Shown here piece by piece: positions 23,790 to 32,782 of a stretch of 39,587 bases of DNA. The DNA lies in the NCBI GenBank assembly GCA_028282725.1, contig JANQHF010000007.1, positions 1 to 39,587 on the forward strand, read 5' to 3'. The stretch is from Saprospiraceae bacterium. GTDB lineage: Bacteria > Bacteroidota > Bacteroidia > Chitinophagales > Saprospiraceae. The number at the start of each line of letters is the position of its first letter. The stretch's first letter is position 1. The notes under the pieces are model-generated. The model was given only the letters and a program-made list of their open reading frames with translations, made no database searches and had not been told where the DNA came from. A program made the position numbers and the translations under genes.

Positions 23790-25112
23790 ATGATCGAATA
23801 TGAATTCATCCTCCCTAAAATGGGTGAAAGTATTGTAGAGGCCACAATAATTAACTGGCATAAAGAGGTAGGTGACTTCATTGAAAAAGATGAATCCATC
23901 GTCGAAATTGCAACAGATAAAGTGGACTCGGAACTTCCTTCAGCAGTGTCCGGCAAATTGCTTAAGATTCTATATAAAGCTGGTGAAGTCGTTACTGTCG
24001 GAAGTCCTCTCGCCATCATTCAAGTCGAAAATGAAGAGATAAGGAGACAAGTTCAGGATTCGCCTAATCGACCAGCTGACAGTGCATCCGAACCTCCTGT
24101 TAAACCCGGTATGGCACAGCAACAATATTCTTCTTTAATTGCTTCCGAAATACCCAATCGCGATATCCGTCCAAGTGTATCCACAAGATTCTATAGTCCA
24201 TTGATCAGAACAATTGCAGAAATTGAAGAGATCAGTGTCGCTGAATTGGATTCTATTCAAGGTTCTGGCGCGGGAGGAAGGATCACTAAGAAGGATTTGG
24301 AAAACTTCCTGGTGCGTCGTAGTCGTACGGCCGATATTAAACAGGTCGAATATCAAAGACCCGGACAATCCCGACCGAAGGATCAAAGTCAGCTTGACCC
24401 AAACCTTGTTGAGCTCGTCGAAATGGACAGGACCAGACAGTTGATTGCAGAACACATGGTCCGGTCCAAAAGGGTAGCCCCTCATGTCACTTCGTTCCTG
24501 GAAATTGATGTGACCGAACTCGTAGAGTGGAGAAGGAAGGTCAAAGATCAATTTGGAAAAAAATATGGCGAGAAAATTACATTTACTCCATTGTTCATCG
24601 AAGCCGTTGTAAAAGCGATCCGTGATTTTCCGCGCATCAATGCTTCAGTTGAGGGAAAGAACATATTGATCAAAAAATATATAAACGTGGGAATGGCCAC
24701 TGCCACTGCAGATGATAATTTGATCGTTCCGGTTTTAAAAAATCTCACAAATCAAAATCTCGTTGAAATCGTCCGGAATGTAAATGACCTTGCCAGAAGG
24801 GCACGTGAAGGCAAACTTCGCCCCGAAGAAATTGCAGATGGGACATTTACGATTACCAATGTGGGCAGCTTCGGTAATACATTGGGTACTCCTATCATCA
24901 ACCAGCCGCAGGCAGCTATTCTGAGTACAGGAGCCATAAGAAGAAAACCGGGTATCGTCAGCGATGATTCGGAAGAGCGGATAGAAGTAAGAGATATGAT
25001 GTTCTTGTCTCTTTCATATGATCATCGGATTGTTGACGGCGCGTTGGGAGGAAAGTTTTTAAGACGTGTTGGCGACTACCTGGAAACCTTCGATGATCAA
25101 AGAGCGATCTGA
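23790..25112 (+). CDS. 2-oxoacid dehydrogenase E2 (dihydrolipoamide acyltransferase)
   Basis: A 440-residue E2 core subunit of a pyruvate, 2-oxoglutarate or branched-chain 2-oxoacid dehydrogenase complex. The order is: one lipoyl domain (1-78, lipoyl-lysine Lys44 in EIATDKVDSELPS), a linker, a peripheral subunit-binding domain (about 130-172, YSPLIRTIAEIEEISVAELDSIQGSGAGGRITKKDL), and the catalytic CAT domain (about 210-440) with NVGSFGNTLGTPIINQPQAAI and SYDHRIVDGALGG, holding the catalytic His and Asp. Sequence alone does not settle which oxoacid; the KVDSE type of lipoyl site is common in branched-chain and Bacteroidota E2 proteins. E1 and E3 are not in the window, so it stands alone. Confidence 0.92.
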   Translation: MIEYEFILPKMGESIVEATIINWHKEVGDFIEKDESIVEIATDKVDSELPSAVSGKLLKILYKAGEVVTVGSPLAIIQVENEEIRRQVQDSPNRPADSASEPPVKPGMAQQQYSSLIASEIPNRDIRPSVSTRFYSPLIRTIAEIEEISVAELDSIQGSGAGGRITKKDLENFLVRRSRTADIKQVEYQRPGQSRPKDQSQLDPNLVELVEMDRTRQLIAEHMVRSKRVAPHVTSFLEIDVTELVEWRRKVKDQFGKKYGEKITFTPLFIEAVVKAIRDFPRINASVEGKNILIKKYINVGMATATADDNLIVPVLKNLTNQNLVEIVRNVNDLARRAREGKLRPEEIADGTFTITNVGSFGNTLGTPIINQPQAAILSTGAIRRKPGIVSDDSEERIEVRDMMFLSLSYDHRIVDGALGGKFLRRVGDYLETFDDQRAI

Positions 25113-25210
25113 GGTCTGCATTATGCCATTTGTCACTCACCAATCGGATGTCGTTTCATCCTTTTCTTTCATAAGTTGATCGAGTATTCCTCTTGGAAGG
25201 TCGAGGATCG

Positions 25211-25242
25211 TTGATTTGCAGTAACAATTACCTCTAATTTTG
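25211..25242 (+). promoter_or_regulatory. Putative promoter of the small gene at 25359
   Basis: TAATTTTG (25235-25242) fits TAnnTTTG exactly. TTG at 25211-25213 (21 bp before) and TTTG at 25215-25218 (16 bp before) are candidate -33 elements. The 5' leader would be about 110 nt. The 245-bp gap 25113-25358 holds nothing else I can name. Confidence 0.5.
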
Positions 25243-25358
25243 GGTTCTAATTACGAAATTAAGTCAACAAAAACTGAACAACGCAGTATAAAATTTGTTA
25301 GATAGTTAATGTAAATGAAAAATCAGAATTATATTCTTTAACTCAAAATATAGTCATT

Positions 25359-25502
25359 ATGAGAGGATTTGCAACTTCACCCAGTCCATATATGACGGGT
25401 ATGCGACCACGAAGGTTTTTGTCTGAAACTTCAGATCTCATTAAGATGGAAATCATTTTAGCGAAGAAAAAGAGACAAAGATCAGGTAAAAAAGCTGCAT
25501 AG
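25359..25502 (+). CDS. Small basic protein, 47 residues, function unknown
   Basis: An open frame of 48 codons (ATG at 25359, TAG at 25500-25502), missed by a length cut-off. The product begins MRGFATSPSPYMTGM, has RPRRF in the middle, and ends in a very basic tail (AKKKRQRSGKKAA), giving roughly +11 net charge. That suits a nucleic-acid- or ribosome-binding peptide, but I do not recognise a family. It sits between a good promoter match upstream and a clear terminator 28 bp downstream, facing neither neighbour's operon. The longer open frame on the opposite strand in the same place is taken as the shadow. Coding status needs comparative support. Confidence 0.6.
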   Translation: MRGFATSPSPYMTGMRPRRFLSETSDLIKMEIILAKKKRQRSGKKAA

Positions 25503-25529
25503 ACAGATTTGGTCAGCAAAAGAAAAATA

Positions 25530-25561
25530 GGGGCTTCGAAGTTATTTTCGGCCCCTTTTTT
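25530..25561 (+). terminator. Rho-independent terminator after the small gene
   Basis: GGGGC (25530-25534) pairs with GCCCC (25551-25555), with an inner CGAA/TTCG stem and a 2-base bulge, followed by six T. It lies 28 bp past the small gene's stop and is the best terminator in the window. Confidence 0.85.
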
Positions 25562-25657
25562 CATATGTGTTTGAATATTACTTATATCTCGAAGTCAAAA
25601 GTAATCAGCTGACGTTTTCATTATTCTTATATTGCCATAGTTCAACCTATAAATACT

Positions 25658-26575
25658 ATGGAAAGAAGAAAATTTTTGAGCGTATCGGCAATGGCAGCAC
25701 CGATCATGGGGACGAATCTCACTTCCCTCAATTCCGGGGGATCGAATAAAGAGGAAGTCACACCTTTTACTATGAAATTCGCGCCTCACCTGGGGATGTT
25801 TAAAAATCTTGCGGGTGACGATCCGATCGGCCAACTCAATTTCATGGCCGACCAGGGATTCACGGCTTTTGAGGATAACCGGATGAGGGAAAGAGAGGTG
25901 TCACTGCAAGAACGGATGGCCGAAACGATGACCAGGAGAGGGTTGCAAATGGGTGTTTTTGTAGCCCATAAGATCTACTGGCGGGAGCCGAGCCTTGCAA
26001 GTGGCAAAGAAGACAGCAGAAAGGAATTCCTCGACTATATTGCAAAATCCGTTGAAGTAGCCAAACGCGTAAATGCAAAATGGATGACTGTCGTGCCGGG
26101 TTTTGTCGACCTGAGGCAGGATATGGGTTATCAGACAGCTCACGTAATCGAGACACTAAAGCAAGCTTCTTCCATTCTGGAGCCCCATGACCTGACCATG
26201 GTGCTGGAACCGCTCAATTTCAGGGATCATCCCGGGTTGTTTCTAACCAAGATTTCACAGGCATTTAATATTTGCAGAGCAGTGAACAGTCCTGCATGTA
26301 AGATCCTTTTTGATATCTATCACCAGCAAATACAGGAGGGCAATATCATTCCGAATATTGACAAGTCATGGGACGAAATTGGATATTTTCAGATCGGTGA
26401 TAATCCCGGACGGAAAGAACCGACTACTGGTGAAGTCAATTACAAGAACATTTTCAAGCATATCCAAGAAAAAGGATTCGACGGAATTTTGGGTATGGAA
26501 CACGGCAATTCAAAATCAGGGGCGCAAGGAGACCAAGCTGTAATTGATGCATATCGAAGTGTAGATCCCAGGTAA
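25658..26575 (+). CDS. Tat-exported hydroxypyruvate isomerase-like TIM barrel
   Basis: A 305-residue sugar isomerase/epimerase-type TIM barrel. The leader ERRKFLSVSAMAAPIMG holds a twin-arginine motif (RRKFL), so the folded protein is exported. The body matches hydroxypyruvate isomerase: VLEPLNFRDHPGLFL (metal Glu), CKILFDIYHQQIQEGNI (Asp-x-x-His metal and substrate motif), YFQIGDNPGRKEPTTGEVNY and a final Glu in GILGMEHGN. The known Hyi enzyme works in the cytoplasm on hydroxypyruvate; exported homologues in Bacteroidota and Planctomycetes are of unknown substrate, probably sugars. It stands alone, convergent with the redoxin gene 18 bp away. Confidence 0.86.
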   Translation: MERRKFLSVSAMAAPIMGTNLTSLNSGGSNKEEVTPFTMKFAPHLGMFKNLAGDDPIGQLNFMADQGFTAFEDNRMREREVSLQERMAETMTRRGLQMGVFVAHKIYWREPSLASGKEDSRKEFLDYIAKSVEVAKRVNAKWMTVVPGFVDLRQDMGYQTAHVIETLKQASSILEPHDLTMVLEPLNFRDHPGLFLTKISQAFNICRAVNSPACKILFDIYHQQIQEGNIIPNIDKSWDEIGYFQIGDNPGRKEPTTGEVNYKNIFKHIQEKGFDGILGMEHGNSKSGAQGDQAVIDAYRSVDPR

Positions 26576-26593
26576 TTTGATCAGTCCCTTAGG

Positions 26594-27169
26594 TTACTCT
26601 GCATAAGAAAGTTCCCCTGCATCTTCATCTTCGAAGACAACCCTCATATAACCGATCATCATTTCGTCAAATGTCTGATCACTGAAATAGATGGTCTTGT
26701 CCGGATCGGGGTTGATGACAAAGGCCTCACCGGCAATATTTACATCGGGAATTTCAGCTACCAATTGATCTTCATCGATGAATATGGGGAATTCGGTTTG
26801 GAATTCCTTTGCCTCCTGAGCGATCGTTGACCTGGAATCCTGAAGATTTGAATTGAGCATGCAAAACTGCACTCCTTTTTCGGTGTACTTGCTCCGAAGA
26901 TCATTCAGTATGGCAATGCTTTTCCCGACTATCGGACAGCTATTTCCCTGAATATAAAGTACCACCGTTTTTGCATCATTGTAATAGTACAATCGGTGAA
27001 AATTTCCCTCATGATCGTACAACCCAAAATTCTTCACACTTTGATCGAGTGGTTGAGGAGAAAAATCCTGGCGGGCACGAGAGAATAGTGAAAGAATGTA
27101 AATCAGAAAGACAAATTTCAGGATATGGCCACTCAAGAATTTAAATTTTAGATGAGTACTAAGTAGCAC
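26594..27169 (-). CDS. Exported redoxin (AhpC/TSA-like thioredoxin fold)
   Basis: A 191-residue thioredoxin-fold protein with an N-terminal hydrophobic segment (about 17-30) acting as leader or anchor. The active Cys is Cys78 in VVLYIQGNSCPIVGKS, the single-Cys N-x-CPI-V version of the peroxiredoxin-like site, not CxxC. A further Cys in VQFCMLNSN could act as resolving residue. The segment FPIFIDEDQLVAEIPDVNIAGEAFVINPD is the usual redoxin middle, ending in the AFVIN-P strand before cis-Pro. The gene follows the large heme lipoprotein by 26 bp on the same strand, so it may serve in electron delivery or maturation of that protein. Substrate unknown. Confidence 0.8.
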   Translation of the reverse strand: MLLSTHLKFKFLSGHILKFVFLIYILSLFSRARQDFSPQPLDQSVKNFGLYDHEGNFHRLYYYNDAKTVVLYIQGNSCPIVGKSIAILNDLRSKYTEKGVQFCMLNSNLQDSRSTIAQEAKEFQTEFPIFIDEDQLVAEIPDVNIAGEAFVINPDPDKTIYFSDQTFDEMMIGYMRVVFEDEDAGELSYAE

Positions 27170-27195
27170 GTTTAAAAAGGATGCTGGTATATGCT

Positions 27196-29823
27196 CTATT
27201 GGTAGAATTCATGTTCCGGATCGCCACCGGCTGCTAAAAATTTAAATAGGTCTTTCACCTCGTTCTCATTGAGTTGATTTAAAAGTTTAGCAGGCATTGG
27301 TGAAATAGGAGATAGTACCGTCGAAACGACGTCGGATTTGGCAATTTCACTGGTACGGGTCACATCATATGGGCTTTGATATATTTTGTAATGAGAATCG
27401 GTCTCCTCCAGGATCCGGCCGGCCAGTATTTCATTGGATTTCAAATTAAAAGTCGAAAAAGCATATTGATCCGAGATTTCTTCATTGGGACTGATGATGG
27501 CATTGGCGATATCTCCGATACCGAATCTCGTATGCACATTGGTGAGATCCGGGCCTGCACCACCTCCATTTCCATTCAGTCGATGACAAGCAGAACATAA
27601 TGCGGCACCATATGCTCTCACACCGTCTTCAAATGTGCCCTCATGTTCTCTTAGTTTCTTATCTCCACCCCAGATCACCAGACCACCAATGTCCATTAGA
27701 TTGTAATTCCTTCCGGGTCCTTTTGGTTGCGGCAACTCCGCCAGCGACCGGATCGGAGAATAAAAGCCGGCGATGCTTTTGAAATACTTTTGCTCTTCTG
27801 CCGGGGTGTTTTCAAGAGCTGCCGCCCTTATATTGTCAAGAAAGGCCTTGTAGCTTTCACCTCCTTCCTTACTCAGGGCATTATGGAACCATTGAAAATA
27901 CTGCGTCCTCAGATCTCTCGTCCATCCGCTTTTGACGTGACTCAGTAAAGTGGCATAGTGGATGGCCTCCGTCGGAGGCATATTTTCCAGGATAGCCGCG
28001 ATCTTAGGTCCGTATTGCTCACTGCGATCCGTAATCTCGGAGGGGATCAGCTCCGGATGAGAACTTGTGGCCGACTCTGATTCCCTTTTCAATAATGCTA
28101 TCGTTTTCTCAGTACTTCCCGGGGCTTCCAGGTACAATAATATCTGGCCAAGAAGACGATTGATTTGAGGTGAATTCGAAGGATAGAAATCGTTGAATGC
28201 TCCCGAAATCCAATCCTTGTATGGCAGATATTCATCGCGATTTCTTATGAGTAACAACTCTACACTTCGCAAAAGACCAATTTTATTTCGTTCTGATAAA
28301 GTACTCCAATCCAATTCCAGTAACTTCTGTATGATTCGTCGGTTGATCGGTCCATTGACCCGGGCATATGCGATCCCTGCCTGAATGAGTGTCTCAGGAT
28401 CCTCTTCATTCCACAATTGGTCCTGCCACTTCTCTAAGGGTTGATGTTCAATGGCAATCCTGGCTGCATATTGGATGAACCGATCCTCGTGATTGAGATA
28501 GGGCCATGAAGCTGGTACGGCGTTGGGGTGAGTACCGGAGTGAAATGATTCGAGTTCGTGTCTCTTTGCCCTTAATGACTCCGCTTCCTGGGAAGCTTCC
28601 TCGCTGATTTCAGTTGATTCATTTCCCGTATAACGCAATCGATAGAAATGAGAATTCAATCTTCTTCCTCCCGTGGTGAAATATAAATGACCATCACTAC
28701 CGGCAATGGCATTGGTAATAGGTAATGGGACACCACTCAAAAATTCTTCCTTTTTTCCAGCATATGAGCTACCGGATTCTTCAAGATCGACGTAGTAGAT
28801 TGTGCCAAAACTCCAATCACAGGCAAACAGACCATCGCGGTACCGGGAGGGGAATTGCAGGTCTTTGCCCATTATAACTGCCGTAGGTGAACCCTGAGCC
28901 ATGTCTTCAACGGGGGGGAGATTATCAGGATAAAATACAGGCCATTTACCGGAGCCTGTCCTCCAACCATATTCCGATCCACTGGTAATGTGCAGAATCC
29001 GGGTGGGACGATACCAGGGCATTCCAAAGTCCCATTCCATATCAGCATCATAGGCGAAAAGTTCACCATCGCGATTAAGTCCAAAACTGAATGGATTTCG
29101 CATACCTGCACCGATCAGTTCCCATTCATTTCCTTCGGGATCAGTCCTCGCCAGCCATCCTCCCGGAGCCTTCAGATCGACTGCGTGCCCACGAGCATCA
29201 GGGTAGGGTGGAAATAAATTGTCCTCTTGCCAGTTTCTGGGCAGACGACTTTTAAAGTGATCCGGAACATCGTTAAAATTTCCGGCAATAAAGTACAGAG
29301 TATTGCCATCCGGACCAACGCGTAGTGTGTGGGGACCATGTTCACCTGTCCCATTGACTGTGAGAATCTTTTTAATCTGATCCAGTTGTCCGTCATTCGT
29401 GCTGTCCCAAAGCCGGTATACCCCACTTGAAGGATCTTCAGGACGCTCCTCGTCCACTTCCTTGACAACGACCACATACAGACTATTGAAGGCCCATAGT
29501 AAACCCTGGGCATATCCAATATTCAGAGGAACAGAATCAATGGAAACGGGTGTCAGGCTGGCCCCGATTTCCGGGACGGCAAAGGTGTAAATCCCCCCAT
29601 ATTGATCACATGCAAAAAATCGACCATCCGGATCTTCCGCCAGTGAGACCCAGGATCCCTGATCATTTTCAGTGGGAGCGTATAATTGTTCCAGTTCAAA
29701 ATCTTCCGGAATGTCGAATTTGATTCCACCATCTTCAGAGAAGTCCGCAGGTTGGCACGCTGCTAAGAAGATGATAACTGAATACAAGTATAGGAATCTG
29801 TGATTGACAAAGACGGAATGCAT
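27196..29823 (-). CDS. c-type cytochrome beta-propeller lipoprotein
   Basis: An 875-residue lipoprotein: the leader ends IIFLAAC with Cys23. Residues about 35-400 form a beta-propeller of the sugar-dehydrogenase-like type (WVSLAEDPDGRFFACDQYGGIY, TLRVGPDGNTLYFIAGNF, GAGMRNPFSFGLNRDGELFAYD, GSDGHLYFTTGGRR), with an alpha-helical middle (about 410-690). One heme site, CSACH, lies at 743-747, followed by GNGGGAGPDLTNVHTRFGIGDI and a distal Met in SPMPAKLLN, the usual heme-binding domain order. It is a smaller cousin of the protein at 5927 and shares its likely role as a periplasmic or surface dehydrogenase of unknown substrate. It probably forms an operon with the redoxin gene behind it. Confidence 0.87.
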   Translation of the reverse strand: MHSVFVNHRFLYLYSVIIFLAACQPADFSEDGGIKFDIPEDFELEQLYAPTENDQGSWVSLAEDPDGRFFACDQYGGIYTFAVPEIGASLTPVSIDSVPLNIGYAQGLLWAFNSLYVVVVKEVDEERPEDPSSGVYRLWDSTNDGQLDQIKKILTVNGTGEHGPHTLRVGPDGNTLYFIAGNFNDVPDHFKSRLPRNWQEDNLFPPYPDARGHAVDLKAPGGWLARTDPEGNEWELIGAGMRNPFSFGLNRDGELFAYDADMEWDFGMPWYRPTRILHITSGSEYGWRTGSGKWPVFYPDNLPPVEDMAQGSPTAVIMGKDLQFPSRYRDGLFACDWSFGTIYYVDLEESGSSYAGKKEEFLSGVPLPITNAIAGSDGHLYFTTGGRRLNSHFYRLRYTGNESTEISEEASQEAESLRAKRHELESFHSGTHPNAVPASWPYLNHEDRFIQYAARIAIEHQPLEKWQDQLWNEEDPETLIQAGIAYARVNGPINRRIIQKLLELDWSTLSERNKIGLLRSVELLLIRNRDEYLPYKDWISGAFNDFYPSNSPQINRLLGQILLYLEAPGSTEKTIALLKRESESATSSHPELIPSEITDRSEQYGPKIAAILENMPPTEAIHYATLLSHVKSGWTRDLRTQYFQWFHNALSKEGGESYKAFLDNIRAAALENTPAEEQKYFKSIAGFYSPIRSLAELPQPKGPGRNYNLMDIGGLVIWGGDKKLREHEGTFEDGVRAYGAALCSACHRLNGNGGGAGPDLTNVHTRFGIGDIANAIISPNEEISDQYAFSTFNLKSNEILAGRILEETDSHYKIYQSPYDVTRTSEIAKSDVVSTVLSPISPMPAKLLNQLNENEVKDLFKFLAAGGDPEHEFYQ

Positions 29824-29912
29824 GATCTGAGCACATTGATGAAATCATGCCTAAAATAAAATTATAAATAATAATAATCGTCTTTTTTGAGTCTCGCGGA
29901 GGTGTTCGAAAG

Positions 29913-31244
29913 TCAGTTACACCTCAGATTTTCCCTGGACATCCAATCATTGTTGGGAAAACAAAGGCCTGAAGGCAATGCAGCAGGCGTGTAGCGATGC
30001 AGGTTGGGATCATAAAGAGCATTCTCTACAAAATCTGTCAACTGATCGATTTCCTCTTCTGTGAGTTTTAATGGGCGAAATTCCGGTGAAAGTTGAGAAT
30101 TGCGGACACGAGTATTTTCCTTCTGTGCCTCATTTTTATATTCAATAATTTCCCTGACCGAATGAAAAGAAGCTCCATGGCCGTAGAAAGGGGAGTCCTT
30201 TAGATTGTAGAGTTGTGGCACTTTAAACTTATAGTCGTCATCTCGGTCCTTAGTAAAGCTGCTTCTCCCTTTCCGTGAAGGATCTGCCGGATCAAAGTTG
30301 GCCACTTCGGAATCGTTAAAATCATTCAAGCCGATCGCATGGAATTCCATGGATGCCAGGCTGGCTCCATTGTGGCAGGCATTGCAATTTGCCTTGGTAA
30401 AAAACAAGATGGCTCCTTCTTTTTGGGCTTCTGTTATAGCGGCCGATTGCCCTCTGATCCATCGTTGAAAAGGGGCCTCATTGGATAAGATCGTCCGTTC
30501 ATAAGCAGCTATCGCCAGTCCGGCAGTAATATTGCTGTATCGCTCATCGTCCTGCCAATCAGGGAATGCACGATCAAACAATTCCTTATATCCCAACGAT
30601 TCAACCGATGTCTCATCCACCTGATGTCTATGAACCTCAAGACCTGCAATGGCCTGCGTCTCAACTCCTTCGAACCCAAGTTTATTTACGGAGATCGGCC
30701 CTTCATCCGGCCATAGATGTTCTGTATTTTCATTTGTGCCGGTAGCACCAAATTGACCGTTCCACAGAAGATTCGTCTGGTATGCCACATTCATGGCACT
30801 TGGTGTCCTCAAGGGTTGGACATCTACTTTCGACATGGCAACAAAGAGATCTATCTGTCTGCCTTCCCCCTCGATACCATAACCGATTCCACCTTCTCCT
30901 ATGCCCTGGACCAGATTGGCCTGAAATCCCCCGTCAGCATGATGACAGGAAGCACAGGAGTAGGTCTGAGCCATATCAGAAAATTCGCCTATCGTTCCAA
31001 AACCGGTCTCATGAAATAGCAACTTGCCCAGGTCGACTTTGGCTGCCGAAAGTGGATTTTTGGGATCCTGCGGAATCCGGCTGAAATCGGAACTTGATGG
31101 CATGGTATAGTAAGAAAGACCTTTGGAATTATAGGCCGTATTGATTGCAAACCTGACGTCATTATCAAGTGTATTATTTTCGTTGGTGCACGACATCATC
31201 AATACAATGAGCAATATGCAGAGTTGGAGTAAATCAGTTTTCAT
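29913..31244 (-). CDS. Di-heme cytochrome c peroxidase (CCP/MauG family) lipoprotein
   Basis: The frame opens at 31382, but the ATG at 31242-31244 starts a clean lipoprotein leader (MKTDLLQLCILLIVLMMSC, Cys19), giving 443 residues. It carries two c-type heme sites, CASCH (97-101) and CNACH (287-291), in the spacing of bacterial di-heme peroxidases. These reduce hydrogen peroxide in the periplasm, or in MauG-like members oxidise protein side chains. Other family marks are DLGKLLFHETGFGT, TPSAMNVAYQTNLLWNGQ, FKVPQLYNLKDSPFYGHGASF and LTEEEIDQLTDFVENALYDPN. It lies 89 bp ahead of the heme lipoprotein gene on the same strand. Confidence 0.9.
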   Translation of the reverse strand: MKTDLLQLCILLIVLMMSCTNENNTLDNDVRFAINTAYNSKGLSYYTMPSSSDFSRIPQDPKNPLSAAKVDLGKLLFHETGFGTIGEFSDMAQTYSCASCHHADGGFQANLVQGIGEGGIGYGIEGEGRQIDLFVAMSKVDVQPLRTPSAMNVAYQTNLLWNGQFGATGTNENTEHLWPDEGPISVNKLGFEGVETQAIAGLEVHRHQVDETSVESLGYKELFDRAFPDWQDDERYSNITAGLAIAAYERTILSNEAPFQRWIRGQSAAITEAQKEGAILFFTKANCNACHNGASLASMEFHAIGLNDFNDSEVANFDPADPSRKGRSSFTKDRDDDYKFKVPQLYNLKDSPFYGHGASFHSVREIIEYKNEAQKENTRVRNSQLSPEFRPLKLTEEEIDQLTDFVENALYDPNLHRYTPAALPSGLCFPNNDWMSRENLRCN

Positions 31245-31855
31245 GTTGGATTTATTTAGTTGGTCGTCTTTAAGACTTTTGGGAAATCGAGAGTCGCAGT
31301 TTTGCACACACCAAGATTTGGAAATGTCAGATAGCTTGCACTTATTGCTCTTTAGTGTGTACCAGTACCTGGGTGAGCCCATTCGCTATGAAGCGATGGA
31401 TCGTTCGTTTTCCCTGATCAAAACGGGATTGATCAAAACCTCATTCCCAACAACCGGAATTTGCTGTGTTTTGAGAGATCCTTACAGGGAAATCGCTCGT
31501 GATACCAGGATTCCCCGGTGAAAAAGTCGGAAGCCAGGTGAGTACACCGGATCTCTGTCCAGTAGTCGTTATGACCTCTGCCATCCCCATTCAACCAGGA
31601 ACTCATGAGACTCGGAATTCCGACGAATAGATAAAATTTAATGAATCTCATCATCCTGTATTGCAGGAAATGGCCAAATTTATGTCTTACAGTAGGCAGT
31701 TCCAATCGATTGCTAAAAGGCACCCTGACCGATAATGATTCCGATCCGGGGAAGAGCAATGCCAGCACTGTTGATTCCATGTCCCATTCGGGAGGATTCG
31801 TAGATCGTGACATGCTCAAAAGTACCTGCCTTCTTTCCTTTTAAGAATTGGATAG
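31245..31855. other. 611-bp gap without a supported gene
   Basis: Two open frames overlap here (minus 31433-31819, plus 31141-31521), but neither has a recognisable domain and their composition is odd for this genome. A TGATCAAAAC direct repeat occurs at about 31417-31442. It must hold the promoter of the peroxidase gene; I see no TAnnTTTG match near its start. It could be the remains of a lost gene. Confidence 0.5.
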
Positions 31856-32779
31856 TCATTGCAAGAATTCCCTGATCGCCGACAGTACCTCTTCTTCATT
31901 TTCTATGAAGGGGAAATGTCCTGCATGGTCTATGACCTGAACGGTCGTATTCGGAATGGCCGGAGCGAGATTATTTATGGCAAAGGAAGTCAGGGGATCA
32001 TCAAGTCCGTAAAGCATCATGGTCGGAACGGTCAATTGCTGCAAGTCATCAGTAAAATTGAATGTTCCCAAATCCTGGGAAAGATACCTCAATTGACTAC
32101 TTTTTTTGCCGAAGTCATCCGGCAATCCCAGCTTGAGTTCCCGTACAAAATTTCGATTTGAAAACTGATAGGAAAAACCGATGAGCATCAATTCCTCATA
32201 GGCAAGAGGATTTTCATTGCGGAAGGCGGCTGTGCGCATGATCTGTGTTCTTGCCTCGAGGTCATCAGTGCTAAAGCTGTTGACCAATCGCGTATTGGCC
32301 TGGGCATTGATATCTGAATTCGCCGTCACGCTGTTGATGAGGATGAGATGACTGACCCGATGGGGATATTGCAATGCATATTGCATGGCGATCAATCCTC
32401 CCCAGGAATGTGAGATAAGTGCAAGCTGCTCACAGTTGTAAAATTGACGTAAGGCGTCAATATCCTTAAGAAATTCATCCAGACTGATTTTAGTGCTGTC
32501 CATCGTCAATTTACTCCTTCCCGAATTTCTCTGATCGTAATGAATGATCCTAAAGTCCTGGTTTAGTTCTTCGAAATGTTTTTCCAGATAAGTTGATCCA
32601 AGACCGGGGCCACCATGGATAAAAAGAACCGGCGTACCGTTGCCTTTTGCTTGATGATAGATTCCTTCAAGTCGATCTAGTCCACCGGAAGGTTTATTGC
32701 ATGCAAATTCCGGTAAACATAAAATGACCAGTAAAATGGCCAGGTACCCCAAATTTGAAGACATGATCCAAAATACCAT
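31856..32779 (-). CDS. Alpha/beta hydrolase, proline iminopeptidase-like, exported
   Basis: A 307-residue alpha/beta hydrolase near prolyl aminopeptidases and related esterases. The oxyanion motif HGGPG is at 55-59, followed by YDQRNSGRS; the nucleophile elbow is SHSWGG with Ser125, the acid Asp lies in LYGLDDPLTSF and the His in DHAGHFPF. The first 27 residues (a second ATG at 32762-32764 is likely the true start) are hydrophobic and end in EFACNKPSGG, so it is exported and perhaps lipid-anchored at that Cys, though the box is poor. It is 3 bp behind the DinB gene, in one unit controlled from the region shared with hxlR. Substrate unknown. Confidence 0.85.
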   Translation of the reverse strand: MVFWIMSSNLGYLAILLVILCLPEFACNKPSGGLDRLEGIYHQAKGNGTPVLFIHGGPGLGSTYLEKHFEELNQDFRIIHYDQRNSGRSKLTMDSTKISLDEFLKDIDALRQFYNCEQLALISHSWGGLIAMQYALQYPHRVSHLILINSVTANSDINAQANTRLVNSFSTDDLEARTQIMRTAAFRNENPLAYEELMLIGFSYQFSNRNFVRELKLGLPDDFGKKSSQLRYLSQDLGTFNFTDDLQQLTVPTMMLYGLDDPLTSFAINNLAPAIPNTTVQVIDHAGHFPFIENEEEVLSAIREFLQ

Positions 32780-32782
32780 TAA

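Noticed and set aside
25343-25564. Minus-strand frame opposite the small gene
   Set aside because: It runs through the terminator hairpin and poly-T, has no promoter of its own, and is explained as the antisense of the basic frame.
31433-31819. Minus-strand open frame of 128 codons as a gene
   Set aside because: No family, unusual composition, no clear ribosome site or conserved segment, and another frame overlaps it.
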